Part shown: positions 32,405 to 45,800 of the stretch, piece after piece
Position numbering within the stretch: position 1 is the stretch's first letter
Layout: each line of letters opens with the position of its first letter
Assembly (NCBI GenBank): GCA_007844125.1
Contig: CM017564.1
Coordinates: 15,316,399 to 15,380,398 of the forward strand
Reading direction: 5' to 3'
From: Sinonovacula constricta
Lineage: Eukaryota > Mollusca > Bivalvia > Cardiida > Solecurtidae
Length of the DNA stretch: 64,000 nucleotides
Position numbers and translations under genes: made by a program
Notes under the pieces: model-generated
What the model was told of the DNA's origin: nothing
The model's database searches: none
The model's input: the letters and a program-made list of their open reading frames with translations, nothing else

Positions 32405-32690
32405 TATTCGGCCCCATGTACGGGAGGTCCCGGGTTCCATCCCGTGCAACAACATACCAAAGTCATTAAAAATGGTAGTGGTATAGCTCCTTTTCTAACG
32501 CTCAAGCAAATATAAGGGTAGTTCCACGACTGGTTGTCCGAGTGCCATGATAATGTGACTGGGTGTGGTATCATGTCAGGTGTTCGCGGCATGCTATACA
32601 CATTGAAGGCAGCACTATATCTGCTTCAAATGGACACTGTCTCCAGATATCTAAAATACTGTTGGTGGGACGATAAACCCAATAAACATA
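32405..32690 (+). repeat. SINE-B copy
   Basis: 'gtacgggaggtcccgggttc', 'atcccgtgcaacaacatacc', 'gtgggacgataaacccaata'. Only the very 5' end is missing. Confidence 0.87.
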
Positions 32691-32814
32691 TATTATTACT
32701 TGAGAATGTTGCTGTCCGACTTTGGCCCGGCTACATTTGTCTCTACCGTAATTACCCATGGGTAGGAAAAGACACCGCGTATCTTGTTGGGTGAATCTCA
32801 CATAATCCGGTTAT

Positions 32815-33800
32815 TATACCCCCACCACAAAATGTTGGGGGGGGGGGGCTATAATGGATTCGCTTTGTCCATCCGTCTGTCGGTCCGTCCGTCTCCATTA
32901 TCGTGTCCGCTCTATAAATCATATACCAATTGAAGGATTTTCTTCAAACTTGGCTGAAATGTTCACCTCAACAAGGGGATGTGCAGAACCCATGTTGCCC
33001 ATGTGTCAGCTCAAAGTCAAGGTCACAATTGAAGGTCAAATATCAAACAATCAAATATTAGACATTATGTCGTGTCCGCTCTGTTAGTCCTACACTAATT
33101 GTAAGATTTTCTTTATGTATTTGATTAGTTTTTAAACTAGAAAAAGTATTTGCTTGAAACTTAAAATATATATGAAGTGTTACAATCATGATATGCAGGT
33201 CAAGTTTAATAAACTCTGTATTGCATTTTGACAAAGTTATGCCCCTTTTAAGTCTTCAAATTTAAATACAATCAAATATTAAACATGTCGTGTCCGCTCT
33301 ATGAATCCTATACCAATGGAATAATTTTCTTCAAACTTTACTCAAATGTTCAACTCAACAATGTTATGTGCAGAACCCTTATTACATTTGTGCCGGCTTA
33401 AGGTCAAGGTCACACTTGAAGGTCAAAATTGACTTAGAAAATGTTCTTAAAATTTAACATGTACTTGAATATTTCTGAAATTAGCACAGGTATTTGCTTG
33501 AAACTTAAAAGATATATGACGTATCACAAGTAAGATATGCAGGTTAAGTTTCATAACTCTGTATTGCATTTTGACAAAGTTATGCCCCTTTTTAAGTCCT
33601 TTAATTTACTTACAATCTATACTAGACAATATGTCAGGTCCGCTCTATAAATTCTATACTAATGGAAGGATTTTCTTCAGACTTGACTCAAATGTTCACC
33701 CCAACTGAGCAATGTGCAGAACCCATCTTACCCTTGTACTAGCTTTGTCAAGGACATTGGTGGCGGTATGAATCGCATTCAGCGATAGTTCTAGTTTCTT
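32815..33800 (+). repeat. Interspersed repeat with three to four internal diverged units
   Basis: Opens 'ccccaccacaaaatgttggg' and 'gctataatggattcgctttg', and closes near 'ttggtggcggtatgaatcgc'. Inside, 'tcgtgtccgctctataaatc' plus 'aaggattttcttcaaact' plus 'caaatgttcacctcaacaa' recurs three to four times. The style is common in bivalve genomes; I recognise no coding capacity. Confidence 0.7.
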
Positions 33801-34680
33801 TTAAATCTCATTTCCACGTGTGTGTTTAAATTCAATGTCTCTATGCTTGATATTTTGATATTTTCTAAACACAGAATAGAATAAAACAACTATCGTTTGT
33901 TATTGCTAAGTATATTTTTAATATCATGTCATATCATTTTAATATATCAATAGTTTATACAAGATAACAAATAACAAAACACGACCAGTTATACATCTGA
34001 AAGTTAAGTTTTTATATCAAAGCGAGTTTTGAAAAAATACAATGTAACATGTCGTTTCATTAGTCATATAACTATTGACGTTTTTTACTGTTAATGCTCG
34101 TCCTACATATGTTAAAGATGGTATCCGAAGGTTTGCTTATATCTAATATATGTAACAATATCTTACCTTTGGGGGGTATGGCATTCTTTTCAAATCTTTA
34201 AATAAGAACGAGTGACATTCCTTCTAAAAGTAGACATCGACGTCACAACGGATGACGTGGATGAGTTAAAACATAAGTGGTCACGTTTTCTTATCTTAAA
34301 AATAGCTAACTGTGCAGCATGGATAAGATAGAAAATACATTTTTTTAAATGACGATTGTGGAGTCATGGTTCACTTGTCAGACAGTTGTAGAACAATGGT
34401 TTACTATGATATTTAATGAAGATATTTTTGGTCCGATATAACCTTAAAGAACACAAAACGTTGTTATGAAACATAATCACAAAATATTAAAAGATATCGA
34501 ACCTAAAATACTCCCTTCGCCTTTCTCTATCTATCTCTTTTATTATTTCTCTCTCTCCAAGATATAAGCTAGTACTTATCTTATTTATCATGTTTGTTTT
34601 ACAGTAACAGTTTTGCCATGTATAACAGTATATATAGTATCCATGTGTGGTTATTTTATCAAGGGGAGAGCAATCACATA
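33800..34680. other. AT-rich intergenic sequence
   Basis: No gene. 'gatggtatccgaaggtttgc' at about 34118 resembles a block seen at 24560 and 56668 and may be part of an old repeat. Confidence 0.35.
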
Positions 34681-34684
34681 AAAC

Positions 34685-34995
34685 ACCGGACCTCGTAGCG
34701 CAATCGGTTGAGCGTCGGCTCCAGGTACGGGAGACCCCGGGTTCGCTCCCGGGCCGCGACATATCAAAGTCGTCAAAATGGTAGAGGTATAGCTCTCTTG
34801 CTAACGCGCAAGCAAATATAAGGGTAGTTCCCCGACTGGTTTTCCCGGTGTCAGGATAATGTGACTGGGTGTGGTATCATGCCAGATGGTCACGGCATGC
34901 TATACACAGTAAAGGCAGCACTATGTCTGCTTTAAGATGACACCGTCTCCAGATAACAGAAATACTGTTGGTGGGACAGTAAACACAACAGACAA
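34685..34995 (+). repeat. Full-length SINE-B
   Basis: Best-preserved head: 'cctcgtagcgcaatcggttg', 'agcgtcggctcc' and 'gggttcgctcccgggccgcg'. It runs through the full body to 'gggacagtaaacacaacaga', whose A/C-rich tail passes straight into the 129-bp satellite. Confidence 0.9.
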
Positions 34996-35005
34996 CAAAC
35001 AAAGA

Positions 35006-36170
35006 AAGTGCTGGTCAGCCTCATCCTGTTTCTAACACAACACACCAATCAACACGGATTTGACAAAACATACCTTTAGAGGGGATATTGGACAGTGTGG
35101 ACCAAACAACTTTCCTCAAACAAACAAATAAAGAGAGTGCTGGTCAGCCTCATCCTGTTTCTAACACAACACACCAATCAACACGGATTTGACAAAACAT
35201 ACCATTAGAGGTGATATTGGACAGTTTGGACCAAACAACTTTCCTCAAACAAACAAATAAAGAAAGTGCTGGTCAGCCTCATCCTGTTTCTAACACAACA
35301 CACCAATCAACACGGATTTGACAAAACATACCTTTAGAGGTGATATTGGACAGTTTGGACCAAACAACTTTCCTCAAACAAACAAATAAAGAAAGTGCTG
35401 GTCAGCCTCATCCTGTTTCTAACACAACACACCAATCAACACGGATTTGACAAAACATACCTTTAGAGGTGATATTGGACAGTTTGGACCAAACAACTTT
35501 CCTCAAACAAACAAATAAAGAAAGTGCTGGTCAGCCTCATCCTGTTTCTAACACAACACACCAATCAACACGGATTTGACAAAACATACCTTTAGAGGTG
35601 ATATTGGACAGTTTGGACCAAACAACTTTCCTCAAACAAACAAATAAAGAAAGTGCTGGTCAGCCTCATCCTGTTTCTAACACAACACACCAATCAACAC
35701 GGATTTGACAAAACATACCATTAGAGGTGATATTGGACAGTTTGGACCAAACAACTTTCCTCAAACAAACAAACAAAGAAAGTGCTGGTCAGCCTCATCC
35801 TGTTTCTAACACAACACACCAATCAACACGGATTTGACAAAACATACCTTTAGAGGTGATATTGGACAGTTTGGACCAAACAACTTTCCTCAAACAAACA
35901 AATAAAGAAAGTGCTGGTCAGCCTCATCCTGTTTCTAACACAACACACCAATCAACACGGATTTGACAAAACATACCTTTAGAGGTGATATTGGACAGTT
36001 TGGACCAAACAACTTTCCTCAAACAAACAAATAAAGAAAGTGCTGGTCAGCCTCATCCTGTTTCTAACACAACACACCAATCAACACGGATTTGACAAAA
36101 CATACCTTTAGAGGTGATATTGGACAGTTTGGACCAAACAACTTTCCTCAAACAAACAAATAAAGAAAAC
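35006..36170 (+). repeat. 129-bp satellite-like array, 9 copies
   Basis: Unit start 'aagtgctggtcagcctcatc', middle 'acacaccaatcaacacggat', end 'caaacaaacaaataaagaa'. Copies are almost identical (about 1-3 changes each; spacing 128-129 bp), so the expansion is recent. Confidence 0.95.
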
Positions 36171-36274
36171 AACGTGACCACCTACTTTTAAGATTACGTT
36201 ATATAACCATCCTGATAATCCTCTCTGATGTCGAAATGTATTTGTAAATGAATCCCCAATTGTGCTAATTTGTA

Positions 36275-36590
36275 GAATGGATCGAATGATAGAATTGGAT
36301 CAAATGATAGAATTGGATCGATGAATGAAAGAATTGGATCAAATGATAGAATTGGATCGAATGATAGAATTGGATCGAATGATAGAATTGGATCAAATGT
36401 AGGATTGGATCAAATGATAGAATTGGATCGAATAAATGATATAATTGGATCGAATGAAAGATAGAATTGGATCGATGAATGAAATAATTGGATCGATTGA
36501 ATGAAAGAACTGGATCGAATGAAGGATAGAATTGGATCGAATGAATGATAGAATTCGATCGAATGAATGATAGAATTCGATCAAATGATA
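36275..36590. repeat. 18-22-bp GATC-containing minisatellite
   Basis: About 15 copies of 'aatgatagaattggatcg' with small length variants, between the 129-bp and 91-bp arrays. Confidence 0.92.
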
Positions 36591-38600
36591 TGTTTTACTC
36601 CCAATATCCCAAACATGGGTCAGATTGTTACATGTATTTGATAGATACCACCCTTTAGCTACGGGATGTTACTATTCAGCATGTTTTACTCCCAATATCC
36701 CAAACATGGGTCAGATTGTTACATGTATTTGCTAGATACCACCCTTTAGCTACGGGATATTACCATTCAGCATGTTTTACTCCCAATATCCCGAACAGGG
36801 GTCAGATTGTTACATGTATTTGATAGATACCACCCTTTAGCTACGGGATGTTACTATTCCGCATGTTTTACTCCCAATATCCCAAACAGGGGTCAGATTG
36901 TTACATGTATTTGCTAGATACCACCCTTTAGCTACGGGATGTTACTATTCAGCATGTTTTACTCCCAATATCCCAAACCGGGGTCAGATTGTTACATGTA
37001 TTTGATAGATACCACCCTTTAGCTACGGGATGTTACCATTCAGCATGTTTTACTCCCAATATCCCAAACAGGGGTCAGATTGTTACATGTATTTGATATA
37101 TACCACCCTTTAGCTATGGGATGTTACTATTCAGCATATTTTACTCCCAATATCCCAAACAGGGATCAGATTGTTACATGTATTTGCTAGATACCACCCT
37201 TTAGCTACGGGATGTTACTATTCAGCATGTTTTACTCCCAATATCCCAAACAGGGGTCAGATTGTTACATGTATTTGATAGATACCACCCTTTAGCTACG
37301 GGATGTTACTATTCAGCATGTTTTACTCCCAATATCCCAAACAGGGGTCAGATTGTTACATGTATTTGATAGATACCACCCTTTAGCTACGGGATATTAC
37401 CATTCAGCATGTTTTACTCCCAATATCTCAAACAGGGGTCAGATTGTTACATGTACTTGATATATACCACCCTTTAGCTACGGGATGATACTATTCAGCA
37501 TGTTTTACTCCCAATATCCCAAACATGGGTCAGATTGTTACATGTATTTGATAGATACCACCCTTTAGCTATGGGATGTTACTATTCAGCATGTTTTACT
37601 CCCAATATCTCAAACAGGGGTCAGATTGTTACATGTATTTGATAGATACCACCCTTTAGCTACGGGATGTTACTATTCAGCATGTTTTACTCCCAATATC
37701 TCAAACAGGGGTCAGATTGTTACATGTATTTGATATATACCACCCTTTAGCTACGGGATGTTACTATTCAGCATGTTTTACTCCCAATATCCCAAACAGG
37801 GGTCAGATTGTTACATGTATTTGATAGATACCACCCTTTAGCTATGGGATGTTACTATTTAGCATGTTTTACTCCCAATATCTCAAACAGGGGTCAGATT
37901 GTTACATGTATTTGATAGATACCGCCCTTAAGCTACGGGATGTTACTATTCAGCATATTTTACTCCCAATATCCCAAACAGAGGTCAGATTGTTACATGT
38001 ATTTGATAGATACCACCCTTTAGCTACGGGATGTTACTATTCAGCATATTTTACTCCCAATATCCCGAACAGGGGTCAGATTGTTACATTTATTTGATAG
38101 ATACCACCCTTTAGCTACGGGATGTTACTATTCAGCATGTTTTACTCCCAATATCCCAAACAGGGGTCAGATTGTTACATGTATTTGATAGATACCACCC
38201 TTTAGCTACGGGATGTTACTATTCAGCATGTTTTACTCCCAATATCCCAAACAGGGGTCAGATTGTTACATGTATTTGATAGATACCACCCTTTAGCTAC
38301 GGGATGTTACTATTCAGCATGTTTTACGCCCAATATCCCAAACAGGGGTCAGATTGTTACATGTATTTGATAGATACCACCCTTTAGCTACGGGATGTTA
38401 CTATTCAGCATGTTTTACTCCCAATATCCCAAACAGGGGACAGATTGTTGCATGTATTTGATATATACAACACTTTAGATACAGGATGTTACTATTCAGC
38501 ATGTTTCACTCCCAATATCCCAAACAGGGGTCAGATTGTTACATGTATTTGATAGATACCACTCTTTAGCTACGGGATGTTACTATTCAGCATGTTTGAC
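36591..38600 (+). repeat. 91-bp minisatellite, 22 copies
   Basis: Unit 'tgttttactcccaatatccc', 'aaacaggggtcagattgtta', 'catgtatttgatagatacca', 'ccctttagctacgggatg'. Start-to-start distances from 36591 to 38593 equal 22 x 91, so there is no net indel. Confidence 0.95.
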
Positions 38601-38639
38601 TCATTTTCTCATCTTCGAGAATCATACAAGTCTTGTTCA

Positions 38640-39697
38640 GTCATACATTTTGTACATCATTATACACATTAATTCATTTACAATATGGTCAACACACATG
38701 TTCATTATACCAATTAATTAATTTACAATGTTGTCAACACACATGTTCATTATACAAATTAATTCATTTACAAAGTTGTCAACACACATGTTCATTATAC
38801 AAATTAATTCATTAACAATATTGTCAACACATATGTTTATTATACAAATTAATTCATTTACAATGTTGTCAACACACATGTTCATTATACAAAAGAATTC
38901 ATTTACAATGTTGTCAACACACATGTTCATTATACAAATTAATTCATTTACAATATTGTCAACACACATGTTCATTATACATATTAATTCATTTACAATG
39001 TTGTCAACACACATGTTCATTATACAAATTAATTCATTTACAATATTGTCAATACACATGTTCATTATACAAATTAATTCATTTACAATGTTGTCAACAC
39101 ACATGTTCATTATACAAATTAATTAATTTACAATGTTGTCAACACATATGTTCATTATACAAAAGAATTCTTTTACAATGTTGTCAACACACATGTTCAT
39201 TATACAAAAGAATTCATTTACAATGTTGTCAACACACATGTTCATTATACAAATTAATTCATTTACAATGTTGTCAACACACATGTTCATTATACAAAAG
39301 AATTCATTTACAATGTTGTCAACACACATGTTCATTATACAAATTATTCATTTACAATATTGTCATCACACATGTTCATTATACAAATTAATTCATTTAC
39401 AATATTGTCAACACACATGTTCATTATACAAATTAATTCATTTACAATGTTGTCAACACACATGTTCATTATACAAATTAATTCATTTACAATATTGTCA
39501 ACACACATGTTCATTATACAAATTAATTCATTTACAATATTGTCAACACACATGTTCATTATACAAATTAATTCATTTACAATATTTTCAACACACATGT
39601 TCATTATACAAATTAATTCATTTACAATATTTTCAACACACATGTTCATTATACAAATTAATTCATTTACAATGTTGTCAACACACATGTTCAGGAC
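38640..39697. repeat. 45-bp minisatellite, about 23 copies
   Basis: Unit 'caatgttgtcaacacacatg', 'ttcattatacaaattaattc', 'attta'. A 45-bp unit is 15 codons, so both strands are open; these frames are not genes. It ends about 95 bp beyond the predicted EF-hand stop. Confidence 0.95.
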
Positions 39698-39791
39698 AAA
39701 TTACGGTTCAGGTGTATGATACAGTAACAATAATACTATAGTAAACATAATATAAATAATTCTAAATACATAATGTTTCTTGTATTACCCT

Positions 39792-39850
39792 TTACAGCAT
39801 GGCGACATTGTCCAGACACTCATTAGTTTTCAACAAGGTAACCAGGAAAC
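39792..39850 (-). CDS. Probable last exon of the EF-hand gene
   Basis: After a weak acceptor (aatatttgag) the required phase gives GFLVTLLKTNECLDNVAML and TAA. FLVTLL fits the hydrophobic F helix that closes a calmodulin-type EF4. The acceptor lacks a good pyrimidine tract and the exon is short, so a different last exon between 39.7 and 41.2 kb remains possible. Confidence 0.4.
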
Positions 39851-42800
39851 CTCAAATATTTTTTTTTATTTTTGTTTATTTTTGATAAATACGCAGGTGT
39901 TATGTTAATAGATATGATCATTAACTTGTGAATGTAGATAATCCCTGATACGAACAGAACAATCCATATTATGAATTATGAAACCACTTGGTAAAATGTT
40001 ACAATAAAGGTATAATAGTATATCGTCCCTAATGTGAATTCATTAGTTAAAATATGCATAATGCAGCTGTATTACTGTTTAATGTATTTCTCTGTACTTG
40101 TATGTAAATGCCATTTACACCTTATGTTCTGTTAGCTATATTTGTGATCGAATTTATGCCAATAAACATGCTATGTTAGGAATACTGTTTGGTCTTACAT
40201 AAACCCACGCACAGAAATCGTGGTTCTTTAACCTGTGTGCACACCATTAAACTTTTATGGAAACCAGCGAAAATGCATAAGCGCCAGTTTAATGTTGCCC
40301 AATTACAATATTGCTGCTGTTCACAAACAGAACCATTTATCGTAGTTCTCCCTTTTACTTCCATTACCGTAGACGTCCTAATGAACAATATGATTTAGTA
40401 TATATGGTATTAACGTTATGGATCTGATTACTTATTGAAAATCTCACAACGTCCATGTATAATATAACATAGGTTGACAATCATGTTTCCTATCTCGAGT
40501 CCTTGCCACCGTCTGCCTACGAATATCTCTGCCAGTAGAACCAGAGTAGCTTTCTACACGTTGTACATTGCTCTGCACATGGTCTTCACGAAGGCTACAA
40601 CATATTATTTTATCGGTATAATTGACAAACTTTCGATAAAACGCACGCGCAGCAGTTAAATGCGTAAAACTAAAGATTCTTTTTATTGGCTGACTTGTTT
40701 ACTTTTGTGAAAATACAAAGAGGCAGTTAAAAGCAGATTCCGCCACGTTTCTATTGTAGGCCTTTGTTCCATTTCCTGTGTAGATCAAATTCACATGCAT
40801 TAACTACGTGCAGCCATGTACAGTAATTATAGTCTTCCCCCTGTTTAACAACTCGTGCTCAGACCTTGAGCTCGAACCCTGGACCATCCGAGTCAGATTT
40901 CATCGCCTTAACCATTAGATCACGAATCCGGTGAAAGTGTTGCGAAGTGGTATAGTGGTCGACATGTAACTACCCGGACTGCATAGTTACTCACCGCGTT
41001 GGGTTTGAGTCCCGTTCGGGGCGAATGACTTAAAGTGAAAAAAAATCTTCCAGCTGGCGTATGGTGCGCCGGTGGTTTTACCCAGACTTCTGTCTGGGGT
41101 ATTCTTCCACAAAATAGCTGAACGGCGCTATAATTACCATAACTGGTCGTTGAGTTGTAATTAACTAACAAAAGCATAACAAATAACACACATTAACTGG
41201 ACATTACCATCAATGTTCACTTGATTGTTTGTTGTGTTGGCTTTCATCTCGTCAAACAATTCCTTAATCTCGTCGTTATCCAGAGGCTCGCCCAATTTCT
41301 TCAAGGCCACTCGGAGCTCTCTGAAATATACATGCTGGGTTATGGTCTCCAAAATGACGTGGTGTTACATTATGGTCTCTGGAATAGACCTGTTGTAAGA
41401 TTAGTTGAGGATATGAATGTGAAGATGTTAAATAATGAGTTTATGAACTTTTTCTTTGGTTTCTACGTTGTTGTTAATTGTTGTTGTTGTTATTGTCGTT
41501 TCAAATAAATATCAATGACCGCCCAGCTTATAGGCTTAAATGCATGTGCATATTAACAATTTGACGTACAAACCGCATTAGTAGGAAGTCTCCATTATCC
41601 ACAAGGTTTCTGTCCTTAAATGAAGCATGAAACCTTGTTTAAGTTTTTATTTTCTCCGCAAAATGTTGTCTCGAATCCCTTTACGCAAGCAGTACACAAT
41701 ATTTGTTATGAACCGTGCTTTTCTAAATAATCCTCGTCCAAATTATCTTTAACATCGTACAGACGTGTATATCAACACTTAGGGGGCGCCCGTGGCGTAG
41801 TGGTAGAGTCGCCGATTTATAACTCCAATGACTGCTTAGCCTCTCACCGCGTGGGCTCGAGTCCCATTTGGAGCGAAGGATTTAATGTTGAAAGGTCTTC
41901 TAGCTGACTTGCGGTGCGCTGGTGGTTCTACACAGACATGTGTCTGGGGTCTTCCACCACCAAAGAGCTGGACGTTGTTATAATGATCATAAATGGTCGC
42001 TGCAATATATTTCAAAAACAAAAACAAAACAAAATATCTACACATAATTTTAACGTATCAAACTTACTTATAATCCAGACGCCCGTTGCCATCCGAGTCG
42101 AACACAGAGAACGCCTTGCGGAGTTCCTCCTCCATTTCCTCGCGTGACTTAAGGTGGCTCGACAACAGTTCGGCGTATTCTAAGGCGTCCAGGGATTCAT
42201 TACCTAGAGCCAGGAGATGTTGTTGTTTTTTGTTGTTGTTGTTTTTAACATCATAACGACACAATTAAGGTCGTTTTGCGACGTCCTGATATTTTGGTGA
42301 AGAAGACCTTAGAAAAATGTCTGGGAAGAAGAACCAGCGCACCGCATATCAAATGGAAGATCTGCTTACAGTATGTTTGTTTGTTGGGTTTATCGTCCCA
42401 CCAACAGTATTTCGGTTATCTGGAGATGGTGTCCACTTGAAGTAGATATAGAACTGCCTTCACCGTGCACAGCATGCCGTGAACAACTCGCTTGATACCA
42501 CACCCAGTCACATTATCCTGACACCATGCCAACTAGTCGTGGAACTACAATTAAATTTGCTTGAGCGTTAGCAAGGGAGCTATGTCACTACCATTTTAAA
42601 CTCGAACTCAGGGCCTCCCGTACCTACATCCGACGCTCTACCGATTGTATTGTGTTGTATTAAGATGGTAAAGATTTATTGTGATGTTAAATCAGATTTT
42701 TACGTTATTCGTTTTTTTTTCATTTTGTTTAGTCATATATTGGAGTGTATTCGATTATTTCTATTTTTCGCATGCATCTTATGGGTATTGTGCAACTATG

Positions 42801-45800
42801 TTTAGATGTATTCTGCTTGTTGTAGACCTATTTTGTGTTTCTGTGATTTCTATGTGCTATTTGATGTCTCGGTGTATATTTTCAATGTTGTTTTGTTTTG
42901 CTTTTTTTTGTAAGTAGGAGCTCTCTATATTCCATATGCTATCGACCTTCTGTTGATTTTAGTATTTCATATGTCATCTACATTTTCTTATTTATCTGTC
43001 TACAATCTATTGTTTGTGTTTTTATTTCGCTTATTTTTTTTTTATGTGCCTAAGTTGTATATACTCCTGATTCTAGGGCGCCGTAGCAGAGTGCTAAAGT
43101 CGTGTCTTGTAACTCACTGCTTAGCCTCTCACCGCGTTGGTTCGAGTCCCGTTCCGGGCGGATGTCTTAATGTGGAAAGATCTTTCAGTTGGCGTGTGGT
43201 GCGCCGGTGGTTCTATCCAGACATGTGTCTGGGGTCTTCCGCCACTAAACAGCTGCTATAATGATCATAAATGATCGCTGCAGTGTATTTCATAAACAAC
43301 AACAACAACACAAGGCTTAACAGAAAATACACACTAAATCACAGGAAGGACTCACCGTCTTTGTCTGCCGCCTCGAAGATCCGCCTCACTTCCCGATCAC
43401 TTGGGTTCTGACACAACATCTGCAACAGTCGCTTGACCTCATTGAACGACAGTTTCCCGTCAGAATCCACATCTAGCAAGTCAAACGCATCCTTCACCTC
43501 TGAAACAAGAATTGATTTATTGGTTTTGAAACAAGAAGTGATTGATTTCGTTTTGAAACAAGAGGTGGTGGTTTTGGTTTTGAAACTAGAAGTGGTGGGT
43601 TTTGTTTTAAAACAAGAAGTGATTGATTTCGTTTTGAAACAAAACGTGGTGGGTTTGGTTTTGAAACAAGAAGTGGTGGGTTTGGTTTTGTAATGATCTG
43701 ATATTCTATCAAATACATGCAGTTGAATAATATACAAAACACTTAATGACAGTGTGGGATTTTTTCAATACGCGTTTTGGTATTATCATCAAAGGATGTT
43801 TTTAATTTTCATCAACACTTAAATGACTAACTCTTATAAAAATAAAAGTAACATTACAAAAATCATCGTTAAATCATCGCAATTATGGTCGATGCGAGGG
43901 CTTTCCTGTGTGTGTGTGGGGGGGGGGGGATCCAGCTAACAGGTCACCCTCCTCCAATAATTGTCTGCATGCCGCCACTATGTCCTTTGTTGGGAAAATG
44001 TCAATGCATTTTATCTTTTAAACAACAATTAAATGATGTGAACAGAGAATATTGGATGTATTTCTTTTTGGTTTGTTTTAAGTTCCTCCTTACAAGGACG
44101 ATGGTTTTTGCTCATGAACTCACCTGCAACAATGTCTCTGTTTTCTCATGAACTCACCTACAACAATGGCTCTGTTTTCTCATGAACTCACCTACAACAA
44201 TGTCTCTGTTTGCTCATGAACTCACCTACAACAATGTCTCTGTTTTCTCATGAACTCACCTACAACAATGGCTCTGTTTTCTCATGAACTCACCTACAAC
44301 AATGGCTCTGTTTTCTCATGAACTCACCTACAACAATGGCTCTGTTTTCTCATGAACTCACCTACAACAATGGCTCTGTTTTCTCATGAACTCACCTACA
44401 ACAATGTCTCTGTTTTCTCATGAACTCACCTACAACAATGTCTCTGTTTTCTCATGAACTCACCTACAACAATGTCTCTGTTTGCTCATGAACTCACCTA
44501 CAACAATGTCTCTGTTTTCTCATGAACTCACCTACAACAATGGCTCTGTTTTCTCATGAACTCACCTACAACAATGTCTCTGTTTTCTCATGAACTCACC
44601 TACAACAATGTCTCTGTTTTCTCATGAACTCACCTACAACAATGGCTCTGTTTTCTCATGAACTCACCTACAACAATGTCTCTGTTTTCTCATGAACTCA
44701 CCTACAACAATGTCTCTGTTTTCTCATGAACTCACCTACAACAATGTCTCTGTTTTCTCATGAACTCACCTACAACAGTGTCTCTGTTTTCTCATGAACT
44801 CACCTACAACAATGTCTCTGTTTTCTCATGAACTCACCTACAACAATGTCTCTGTTTTCTCATGAACTCACCTACAACAATGGCTCTGTTTTCTCATGAA
44901 CTCACCTACAACAATGTCTCTGTTTTCTCATGAACTCACCTACAACAATGTCTCTGTTTTCTCATGAACTCACCTACAACAATGTCTCTGTTTGCTCATG
45001 AACTCACCTACAACAATGGCTCTGTTTTCTCATGAACTCACCTACAACAATGGCTCTGTTTTCTCATGAACTCACCTACAACAATGGCTCTGTTTTCTCA
45101 TGAACTCACCTACAACAATGTCTCTGTTTTCTCATGAACTCACCTACAACAATGGCTCTGTTTTCTCATGAACTCACCTACAACAATGGCTCTGTTTTCT
45201 CATGAACTCACCTACAACAGTGTCTCTGTTTTCTCATGAACTCACCTACAACAATGTCTCTGTTTTCTCATGAACTCACCTACAACAATGTCTCTGTTTT
45301 CTCATGAACTCACCTACAACAGTGTCTCTGTTTTCTCATGAACTCACCTACAACAGTGTCTCTGTTTTCTCATGAACTCACCTACAACAATGTCTCTGTT
45401 TTCTCATGAACTCACCTACAACAATGGCTCTGTTTTCTCATGAACTCACCTACAACAATGGCTCTGTTTTCTCATGAACTCACCTACAACAATGTCTCTG
45501 TTTTCTCATGAACTCACCTACAACAGTGTCTCTGTTTTCTCATGAACTCACCTACAACAATGTCTCTGTTTTCTCATGAACTCACCTACAACAGTGTCTC
45601 TGTTTTCTCATGAACTCACCTACAACAATGTCTCTGTTTTCTCATGAACTCACCTACAACAGTGTCTCTGTTTTCTCATGAACTCACCTACAACAATGTC
45701 TCTGTTTTCTCATGAACTCACCTACAACAGTGTCTCTGTTTTCTCATGAACTCACCTACAACAGTGTCTCTGTTTTCTCATGAACTCACCTACAACAATG

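Noticed and set aside
38718..39741. Overlapping open frames on both strands (up to 202 codons)
   Set aside because: The 45-bp unit is a multiple of three and stop-free both ways; no protein feature beyond the repeat.
39797..39838. Plus-strand mini-exon (tttacag|CATGGCGAC ... AACAAG|gtaacc)
   Set aside because: Good-looking splice signals but no partner exons on the plus strand. The minus-strand reading fits the EF-hand gene phase and ending better.
40176..40398. 70-codon frames on both strands
   Set aside because: No homology recognised; inside the last intron of the EF-hand gene.
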